NCBI GenBank assembly: GCA_913009765.1
Contig: CAJVYT010000302.1
Location: 1-5,484, forward strand
Direction of reading: 5' to 3'
Length of the DNA stretch: 5,484 nt
Source: an uncultured candidate division Zixibacteria bacterium
GTDB lineage: Bacteria; Zixibacteria; MSB-5A5; GN15; FEB-12
Part shown: piece after piece, positions 1 through 5,484 of the stretch
How the letters are laid out: each line of letters begins with the position of its first letter
How positions within the stretch are numbered: the stretch's first letter is position 1
Translations under genes and position numbers: made by a program
Notes under the pieces: generated by a model
The model's input: only the letters and a program-made list of their open reading frames with translations
Told to the model about the DNA's origin: nothing
Database searches by the model: none

Positions 1-83
1 ACAAGAGCGGGAATGACACCGAACATAAACATGCAATTTTCAGACACCCTGAGGTCTCTGCCGCAGGGTAGTTCACTAATCAT
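1..83 (-). CDS. Start of a downstream gene, product unknown (3' end outside window)
   Basis: The first 27 codons of a gene that runs off the low-coordinate edge, beginning MISELPCGRDLRVSENC. The ATG at 83 overlaps the preceding stop as ATGA and has GGAG six bases upstream, which is the best-supported start. An in-frame ATG at 95 (METIMISEL) has GGAAG only four bases upstream and is less likely. The visible fragment is too short to recognise a family. Its place in the coupled operon suggests another component of the same system. Confidence 0.6.
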   Translation of the reverse strand, partial: MISELPCGRDLRVSENCMFMFGVIPAL

Positions 84-259
84 AATTGTCTCCATATTTC
101 TTCCAGGACTGAATCAAGATTCTTCAGTTCATCATGAAACCCTATTATAATTTTACGGCCCTTAAAATCTATATATTTAGCAATTTCCTCTAATACGCCA
201 TCAATAAAGGTTTCGCAGATATTTCTGCTACTGTTTGCAGCCTTCAAATAGAAGTTCAA
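80..259 (-). CDS. Small 59-aa protein, coupled gene with C-terminal similarity to the Hsp70-like neighbour
   Basis: A short open frame of 59 codons that starts MNFYLKAANS and ends SVLEEIWRQL. Its TTG start overlaps the stop of the Hsp70-like gene as TTGA, the same arrangement that opens that gene. Its TGA stop overlaps the next ATG as ATGA. No clear Shine-Dalgarno precedes it, so translation would depend on re-initiation. Residues 22-34 (VLEEIAKYIDFKG) match residues 828-840 of the Hsp70-like protein (LLDQIEKYIDFQG) at 8 of 13 positions, and the DNA is also similar there. The rest is charged and probably helical, with no signal peptide or membrane segment. I do not recognise a family. It may be a genuine small subunit, the remnant of a duplicated 3' end, or an extension of the upstream gene detached by a one-base frameshift. 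Confidence 0.62.
   Translation of the reverse strand: MNFYLKAANSSRNICETFIDGVLEEIAKYIDFKGRKIIIGFHDELKNLDSVLEEIWRQL
90..93 (-). promoter_or_regulatory. Ribosome-binding site for the downstream partial gene
   Basis: GGAG lies six bases before the ATG at 83, within the final codons of the 59-aa gene. It favours the ATG at 83 over the in-frame ATG at 95 and suggests that the downstream gene is translated efficiently. Confidence 0.7.
164..192 (-). repeat. Imperfect direct repeat, copy 2 (inside the 59-aa gene)
   Basis: Partner of the repeat at 298-326, offset by 134 bases. Because 134 is not a multiple of three, the two copies lie in different window frames. Each is nevertheless read in the same phase by its own gene, which fits a duplicated coding segment and not chance AT-rich similarity. 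Confidence 0.75.
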
Positions 260-2811
260 TCATCATCAAGTCGCCAGATAATTTCACTGGTACCCTGAAA
301 ATCTATATATTTTTCAATTTGATCTAGCAATTTACGAAGGTTATCATTGTCTGAGATATCTTTAGCAAATTCAAGAACTTTCTTTGCCTTTTGTCCTAAA
401 TCATATTCTTTGCCCTCAGATAAGAATATGTCTACTTCTCGCCAGCGAAGGAGATACAAAAACAAGCGAGTTGAATCAAGAAAGATTTTCTTAATGGTTG
501 TGTTATTAAGCTGTGATCTCATACGCCTATACGCAAATTCTGCCAAAAACAATGCGTTTTCTCGGGTTAAGCAATGAGGAGCATTGCTACGATGCTGCAA
601 AATCATAACTATTGAATAAATCCACCAATAGGTTTTTTTATCATCTTTCTTTATCCTTTCTATTGCTACTTCAAAAAAAAGAGCAATATCTTCCTCTCTA
701 GTAAATGATCTTCCTGCAGGCAATAAAATATCTCGAGGAATACTTGAACGCAATCTTCTCATCTCAGTTCTAATATAATCTATGCAAATATCAGGAGCTC
801 CTGCGAAAAGCCATGAAGCGGCCTGAACTAAAATACTTAGTTTTTTCTTAAGGGTTTTCTTTCTCAACATAAATGACAGCTCATCTTCTATCTTCATGAT
901 GACCCTTTGCAATTTTGAGCCATCTACTCCCTCTGGTAACAAACCATTCTCATTTACTAATCTAAACCGTTTCCATTGATTATCAAGTAATATGTTCTGC
1001 ATTCTAACTTCATCTCGCAATTTCTTTATTATTTGCAAATAGGTATTGTCATTAATCATCAGCTTAAGATATGCATCGAATATATACTGCACATTTATAT
1101 AACCCTGAGCATGAGTTTCCTGGCTAAATGTATCAGGAAATCCAATCCCAAGTGGTTCCTCCGGAAGTTCAGAAGGCATCATCTTAAACCAATCAAGATA
1201 CAGATGTTCTGTGCCAAATGCTTTAGCTTTATGAGGAATAATTTCTACTGAGGCAAACCCCTGTGCAGGTCTCATTTTCACACTCAGATCAAGCGCTATC
1301 TGTTCCAACGCTTTACCTGGCATTTCAAAAGGAAGTCTCCTGAATTCATCCGCATCGTCTCGCCTTAGGTAAAAGGCAAGTTTATCCTGCCCTCGCTGAA
1401 CAATAAATTCCTTCTCGATCATATTCGTATAATCTTTCCCGCCCTCTACCTCATCAGCCTCTACAAGAGGGCTCCATGTTGAGCGATTTTTCACCATAGC
1501 CCTGAGATCAAGCTTCGGTAATGTATCAAGGTATGTTGGAAGATCATTCTCTGTTTTTTGCTGATAAATCATACATCCTTTTGCAATAAGCTCGTTATCT
1601 GATTGCGTAGGTGAATATATATATGTTGAAACAGGACGATCCCAGTCGTCATAGTTAAGCCCCGCTTCTTTTAATGTGTCTATTGCCACATCTTTTAAAG
1701 TCATATTTTCACCGCAAGTCAAATGTCCCATATTGCCAGTAATCACAGCGCCTACTATCTCCTTTTCCTTATTACATTTACTGATAACATCTTTGATTCG
1801 CTTTGTAACAATATCAACAACATCCCCGCTATCAGCCATAAAATTAGAGTTCTTTAAATTGCTGCAATCTGAAACCACTTTCTCCAGCCAGTCAGAATTT
1901 GTATGTGCGCTTAAAAGTGATTTTTCTATTTTACCGTTTGGAGTCCATGCTTCCCATGTTTCATTTACGTTAATGACTGCATGCTCAACACGCGTATAAT
2001 CTCCATTTATAACACTCTGCCACAGATCAGGGAAAACTGAAAAAACATGCCATACTGCCTGGGGATCTACCTCGCCGCCATATAAACTATGTATTAAGCT
2101 TTCAGCAGCAGAGGCTACTAATGATACTCCTGACATAATTTTGTTGTCTTTTGGTCGTGACCTTATCGGAACAACATATTCTTTATCATCAAACTTCTTC
2201 TTTTTTAACCTCAGGGAACTGAACTCAAAAATATCGGACCCAAGATGAATTACAATTAAATTATCATCATCCTCAACTTGAGTCTTTTCAGCATTTGATA
2301 GGCCGTCACACCATGCCATGGCTGCCGCAACAGGCCGCCAAAGAAGAGTAACATCATACCCCTTTCGTTTAATAGCACTGATTAAAGCTGACTGGCCATA
2401 TTCATGCAAATCATTTGGTATAGCCAGCACAAAATGCTTAAGTGAATCAGGAAGTTGCTGAGCAATATGTTCAGCGATTGGCTTGACCAATGGTATTTGG
2501 ACATTTTTACTAACTTTCCAAGATGCGCTCTGGTCACCTGCTGATATCAGTAATTTCCAGGCTAAGCTTATAGGCAGCCTTCTTATTCCATTGCCAGGAT
2601 CGAAGCGGGCTTCTGGTGGCCAGGAATAGCCTCGACAGATTCGAGACTTTTGAGCATCAATCCCTGTCTTGTAATATCCCGTAGTTCTTTTGGGCATTAT
2701 CACACATGCTGGAGTTTGACGCTCACTAATATTTTCTTGCCCGGATGCTTCTACTGATGGCATAACTATCCTGTCAGTGCATCCATCTATTGCACACCCC
2801 CAGGAATTCAA
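256..2811 (-). CDS. Hsp70/actin-fold ATPase-like protein, 851 aa
   Basis: A large protein whose first ~420 residues follow the order of an Hsp70/actin ATPase domain: a poor phosphate-1 region (WGCAIDGCTDRIV, 4-16), the connect-1-like stretch IPNDLHEYGQSALI (131-144) leading to TLLWRPVAAAMAW (155-167), a phosphate-2-like strand-turn (LIVIHLGSDIFEFSSL, 185-200), an adenosine-loop-like GAVITGNMGHL (354-364) and IAKGCMIYQ (409-417). Residues ~465-530 contain a strand-rich region (FIVQRGQDKLAFYL; MRPAQGFASVEIIP) that may match the Hsp70 substrate-binding sandwich. Residues ~570-850 are mostly helical. The start is TTG at 2811: an in-frame TAA lies five codons upstream, a strong AGGAG sits six bases before it, and TTG overlaps the previous stop as TTGA. 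The next in-frame ATG is residue 17. Acidic nucleotide-site residues appear altered, so ATP hydrolysis is uncertain. Function in this operon is unknown; sensing or chaperoning is inference. Confidence 0.8.
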   Translation of the reverse strand: MNSWGCAIDGCTDRIVMPSVEASGQENISERQTPACVIMPKRTTGYYKTGIDAQKSRICRGYSWPPEARFDPGNGIRRLPISLAWKLLISAGDQSASWKVSKNVQIPLVKPIAEHIAQQLPDSLKHFVLAIPNDLHEYGQSALISAIKRKGYDVTLLWRPVAAAMAWCDGLSNAEKTQVEDDDNLIVIHLGSDIFEFSSLRLKKKKFDDKEYVVPIRSRPKDNKIMSGVSLVASAAESLIHSLYGGEVDPQAVWHVFSVFPDLWQSVINGDYTRVEHAVINVNETWEAWTPNGKIEKSLLSAHTNSDWLEKVVSDCSNLKNSNFMADSGDVVDIVTKRIKDVISKCNKEKEIVGAVITGNMGHLTCGENMTLKDVAIDTLKEAGLNYDDWDRPVSTYIYSPTQSDNELIAKGCMIYQQKTENDLPTYLDTLPKLDLRAMVKNRSTWSPLVEADEVEGGKDYTNMIEKEFIVQRGQDKLAFYLRRDDADEFRRLPFEMPGKALEQIALDLSVKMRPAQGFASVEIIPHKAKAFGTEHLYLDWFKMMPSELPEEPLGIGFPDTFSQETHAQGYINVQYIFDAYLKLMINDNTYLQIIKKLRDEVRMQNILLDNQWKRFRLVNENGLLPEGVDGSKLQRVIMKIEDELSFMLRKKTLKKKLSILVQAASWLFAGAPDICIDYIRTEMRRLRSSIPRDILLPAGRSFTREEDIALFFEVAIERIKKDDKKTYWWIYSIVMILQHRSNAPHCLTRENALFLAEFAYRRMRSQLNNTTIKKIFLDSTRLFLYLLRWREVDIFLSEGKEYDLGQKAKKVLEFAKDISDNDNLRKLLDQIEKYIDFQGTSEIIWRLDDD
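298..326 (-). repeat. Imperfect direct repeat, copy 1 (3' end of Hsp70-like gene)
   Basis: This 29-base stretch matches 164-192 at about 25 positions, including 15 identical consecutive bases (298-312 and 164-178). The two copies are in the same orientation and in the same codon phase of their respective genes. They encode the shared KYIDF.G segment and the residues before it. The similarity continues weakly toward the gene's stop after a one-codon gap. Confidence 0.8.
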
Positions 2812-4499
2812 TTGTTGCTCCTTTTAAAAAGATCAAGAACATATGCGATATATATCTGTATGTCCTCGAGAGCAGCTGCCCATTTCTCAGGTTTAGATGG
2901 CAATAATATGGTCTGAACTTTTGTATTACCTGTTTCACTCATAATTGAATCAGGTTCTTCAATATCGCCTAAGCTGCTTAACAGTATACATCCAGCTACA
3001 AGAGGGACGTCATCAAATTCCAGACTTAAACCTGTATAATTATTCTGAAGGCCTTCAGATGCCATTCCAGCAAGTTCCTTTATTGATGCTAAACGCTCTG
3101 CCCCCGCTCCATGCACTGTCCAAAAAACCACCAGGATTTTTTTCTTGGTCGCGATGTTTGTTATGAGAGCATAAAACTGGCCACCGAAAGCGCCTGTGTT
3201 ACAACAAATACCATGTTCATCAGCCTGAAATGCATCTATAAATTCAATAATATAGTTAATGTTGTCATAGGTTAAAAAAAATGGCCCAGGCAAAGAATCG
3301 GAATATAACCAGGAGCCACAATTTTGTTCGCTTCTGAATCGTGCATCTGAATCACCGAGCAGACGTATATCTAAGATATCTGATTTATGCGTAAATGCAA
3401 CGGAAACTAACATCCGCGCGATATCCGACCAGAGCCGTGACTGCCATGTCCAAGCTTCATCACGTTCTTGTTCCTGCCTGAGCAATTTCTGGTACAAATT
3501 CCATATCTTTTTATATCTGAGGTCATTCTGAAGAACATAGTTTGGTTTTGGCATTGTACTAATTCTCTGAACGTCTGCAATGGGGGAGTCTCTGAGAACT
3601 CTTCTGCAAATTTCCTTAAAGCTATCTACAAGCTTATATCTGGCGCTGTTACTGAAATCCTTCTGTTCATCCAGATATTCCATGGCAGCATATTGACAGC
3701 GCACCAGAAAATCTTTAAGCACTCTATTCTCAAGGGTATCAAAAGTATCTTCCCGTACAACAGCAAGAAGTTCCTGCTTTGTACCTGCCTTTTGAACATT
3801 AGAACGACCTGGTTGTCGAACCAGCCAGCGCAAACATGCAGAGTCAAGTTCCTGTATCCTGTCCATTCTATGCATTTTCCGTGTTCTCAACAAAATCCGG
3901 CGTGGTTGCTGAGCAATGTCAGCTAATTCTCTCCTCATCTGTTGGGCAATCTTCACAATTAAAGACATTCTTGGTTCTTTTGAAGACATATCTTTAAACA
4001 TAATGTCTTCGATATCCTTCCAGGGCCTGGACAAACGCCTTTCTCGTCCATCATTTTCACCAGAATAAAATATAATCTCATTCATCTTATCTATCCAGGA
4101 TAAAATCAGATTTTCCAATTTAAATGGTTGGTCACTTTGGGGATATTTGCCTTTTTTCTTTACAGGTTCCGGAATCACTCCATTACAACGGAAGGAATAG
4201 TGCTCATAACGCCTTTCTCTTCTAAAGATAAGTTCTACCTTTGGTGAAGAAGTGCGGGATAAAAATCCATGCGGTACTTCATAAAGCTGGTCTGTTTTAT
4301 TTGTTAGTACGGGACCTAATCTGGGTAAGGGGACCATTTTTTTTGCAAGTAGCGGATTTGATTTTTGGGGCACACACACAATCGGAGATCCAAAGAATTC
4401 AAGTATGTTTTCCGCTGAGTTTGTGCTCATCAGAATTTTTTGATCAGGAACAGAGTGAGCCCAGGGGAATAAAAAGAGTGTTGCCAAGATCGGCTTCAT
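2808..4499 (-). CDS. DUF2357/DUF524-like McrB-partner protein (PD-(D/E)XK_7-type, core degenerate)
   Basis: A 563-residue protein resembling the DUF2357/DUF524 family, which is commonly encoded beside McrB-like ATPases and usually ends in a PD-(D/E)XK nuclease fold. Family-like signatures are the arginine-rich segment RRILLRTRKMHRM (about 200-212), DTLENRVLKDFL (254-265) and the helical NYVLQNDLRYKKIWNLYQKLL block (about 320-340). Where a PD...DAK core is expected I read LPGPFFL (403-409) and IEFIDAFQ (418-425). Proline and aspartate-alanine are kept, but the aspartate after the proline and the lysine are not, so nuclease activity is doubtful. I chose the ATG at 4499 because it forms an ATGA overlap with the upstream stop. 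A GTG at 4529 would add ten residues overlapping that gene. The upstream Shine-Dalgarno is weak, so coupling is likely. The family call rests on motif recognition by eye, without a profile search. Confidence 0.75.
   Translation of the reverse strand: MKPILATLFLFPWAHSVPDQKILMSTNSAENILEFFGSPIVCVPQKSNPLLAKKMVPLPRLGPVLTNKTDQLYEVPHGFLSRTSSPKVELIFRRERRYEHYSFRCNGVIPEPVKKKGKYPQSDQPFKLENLILSWIDKMNEIIFYSGENDGRERRLSRPWKDIEDIMFKDMSSKEPRMSLIVKIAQQMRRELADIAQQPRRILLRTRKMHRMDRIQELDSACLRWLVRQPGRSNVQKAGTKQELLAVVREDTFDTLENRVLKDFLVRCQYAAMEYLDEQKDFSNSARYKLVDSFKEICRRVLRDSPIADVQRISTMPKPNYVLQNDLRYKKIWNLYQKLLRQEQERDEAWTWQSRLWSDIARMLVSVAFTHKSDILDIRLLGDSDARFRSEQNCGSWLYSDSLPGPFFLTYDNINYIIEFIDAFQADEHGICCNTGAFGGQFYALITNIATKKKILVVFWTVHGAGAERLASIKELAGMASEGLQNNYTGLSLEFDDVPLVAGCILLSSLGDIEEPDSIMSETGNTKVQTILLPSKPEKWAAALEDIQIYIAYVLDLFKRSNN
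2818..2822 (-). promoter_or_regulatory. Ribosome-binding site for the Hsp70-like gene
   Basis: AGGAG (CTCCT on the plus strand) lies six bases before the TTG at 2811. It sits inside the last codons of the DUF2357-like gene. It is the main reason to accept TTG as the start, since no ATG or GTG is available between the upstream in-frame TAA and residue 17. Confidence 0.85.
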
Positions 4500-5484
4500 G
4501 ACTCTTGCTTGCGTGTAACACCGGTCCACGCAAAAAGGTTGTTATTGTTAGTGTCTGTAGCCTTACTATATGCTTTTACCAACTCATCATCGTCGAGTTC
4601 TTCTAACACTTCTCTTATGTCCTCAAAACACCTTTCATTAGTTAACAACTCCAAGCCTCTCAACTTTGGCAACACACGCTGCTCAAGCTGGTCTGTAAAT
4701 GCGAATCGATAATTATTTTGTGCATTTACTGCAGGGTAATTAGCAATATAACTAAAAATAGCCTGATTAATTCTGTAACCAAAGGGTCTCCCTATTTCAT
4801 CCAGGGCCAGGTTGATTTTGGATATCCATTTTTCAACGTCAGTTCTGGCTTGCGGCTTAAGGTGACTATCATTCTTCTGCCAATCTAACCAATTAGTGTA
4901 AGTTAAGAATTTATCTGATGGGTCAGGATTGGCAGGCATATCCGATGTCATCTTTTCAGGCCTGCCGAACCTGAGAACATTTGCACGGTCAATAACTTTG
5001 TCAGAAAGAGTCTGTGTAGACTCATCTTCATTCATTGTTCCGACAAATAGAACGTTTTTATGCACATATAGCTTTTTTATCACAGACCCGGTATCCAACG
5101 AAATTTCTGCTTTAATTCTTTCGTTTACATCATCAGGATCTACTGTTCTTCGTATTTCAAGCTTTGATAAAAATTCACTAAAGTAGTACTCAACACGCGC
5201 CAGGTTCATTTCATCGAGCAACACAAGAAGCATTCTGTTATGGTACTCTGACCTCTCAGGATTATTCCATTTATCCATTTGTATAAGAGATCTCGAAAGT
5301 TCTGTTGCCTTATATTTCTCATCCAGATAGTTGTAAAATCCAAACATATCCTGAGGACTGTCCCATCTCGGCTGCACAGCCATTATATGAAAATAGATTC
5401 CCATTGCCTCAGCATAACGTCTCGGCAGCTCGCTTTTACCTGTGCCTGATATTCCAGCCATAACGACAAGGGGACTTATATCGG
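4496..5484 (-). CDS. McrB/MoxR-like AAA+ ATPase, 5' end outside window
   Basis: Partial gene; 328 residues are visible and the reading frame is still open at the window edge. It encodes an AAA+ NTPase of the McrB/MoxR group, expected to form a hexameric ring that powers a partner nuclease or adaptor. Numbering from the methionine at 5461, the visible motifs are Walker A GISGTGKS (3-10), Walker B LLVLLDEMN (78-86) followed by the McrB-typical LARVEYYFSEFL, sensor 1 GTMNEDEST (141-149), the LSDKVIDRAN segment with a candidate arginine finger (R159), and sensor 2 FGYRINQAI (227-235). That methionine lies only two residues before Walker A and the frame continues upstream (residues DISPLVV), so it is not the start. 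Any N-terminal target-recognition domain is out of view. The stop overlaps the next gene's ATG as ATGA. Family assignment is firm; the DNA-restriction role is inferred from context. Confidence 0.93.
   Translation of the reverse strand, partial: DISPLVVMAGISGTGKSELPRRYAEAMGIYFHIMAVQPRWDSPQDMFGFYNYLDEKYKATELSRSLIQMDKWNNPERSEYHNRMLLVLLDEMNLARVEYYFSEFLSKLEIRRTVDPDDVNERIKAEISLDTGSVIKKLYVHKNVLFVGTMNEDESTQTLSDKVIDRANVLRFGRPEKMTSDMPANPDPSDKFLTYTNWLDWQKNDSHLKPQARTDVEKWISKINLALDEIGRPFGYRINQAIFSYIANYPAVNAQNNYRFAFTDQLEQRVLPKLRGLELLTNERCFEDIREVLEELDDDELVKAYSKATDTNNNNLFAWTGVTRKQES

Noticed and set aside
46..69. Inverted repeat ACCCTG / CAGGGT with a 12-base loop
   Set aside because: A 6-base stem inside the start of a coding region, with no T-run, is too weak to call as a terminator or operator.
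224..262. Twelve-codon frame MMIELLFEGCKQ across the end of the Hsp70-like gene
   Set aside because: It stops at once and does not connect to the downstream gene. The TTG frame is longer and fits both junctions.
1676..1999. 107-codon open frame on the plus strand
   Set aside because: It is antisense to the adenosine-loop part of the Hsp70-like gene and shows no recognisable motif.
2164..2220. Lysine-rich stretch KKKK after the phosphate-2 strand as a frameshift or slippage site
   Set aside because: The reading frame continues through it with good Hsp70-like order on both sides, so no slip is needed.
3468..3926. 152-codon open frame on the plus strand
   Set aside because: It lies entirely antisense inside the DUF2357-like gene, whose family motifs are clear. 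Its composition looks like a shadow frame and it has no convincing ribosome-binding site.
4440..4499. Possible signal peptide at the start of the DUF2357-like protein (MKPILATLFLFPWAHS)
   Set aside because: The hydrophobic run is only about ten residues, and the protein's expected ATPase partner is cytoplasmic. It is better read as a buried strand.
4500..4529. GTG start at 4529 for the DUF2357-like gene
   Set aside because: It would add ten residues overlapping the ATPase gene. The ATG at 4499 gives the 4-base overlap seen at every other junction.

Overview
The window is AT-leaning and densely coding, with every gene on the minus strand. Bacterial features are strong AGGAG/GGAG ribosome-binding sites, two TTG starts and 4-base stop/start overlaps. 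No rRNA, transposase or other marker identifies the organism, so I name no taxon beyond bacteria. Transcription runs from high to low coordinates, and both operon ends lie outside the window, so no promoter or terminator is seen.

In transcription order there are five genes. (1) The C-terminal part of an McrB/MoxR-type AAA+ ATPase (4496-5484), cut at the window edge just before its Walker A loop. (2) A 563-aa protein resembling the DUF2357/DUF524 (PD-(D/E)XK_7-like) family, the usual partner of McrB-like ATPases (2808-4499). Its nuclease core looks degenerate. (3) An 851-aa Hsp70/actin-fold ATPase-like protein with a long helical C-terminal half (256-2811), opened by a TTG codon. (4) A 59-aa gene (80-259), also opened by TTG, which carries a diverged copy of the last residues of gene 3. 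(5) The first 27 codons of a further gene that runs off the low-coordinate edge (1-83).

The four junctions are ATGA, TTGA, TTGA and ATGA, so the genes look translationally coupled and should be made together. McrB-like ATPases with DUF2357-type partners are typical of restriction and anti-phage defence loci. The unusual parts here are the Hsp70-like third subunit and the small fourth gene. A working model (inference) is an NTP-driven AAA+ machine, with the DUF2357 protein as its effector or adaptor and the Hsp70-like protein as sensor, chaperone or scaffold. I cannot tell from the sequence alone whether this exact combination has been described.

No gene-free stretch longer than a few bases exists, and no RNA gene, CRISPR array or mobile element was seen.
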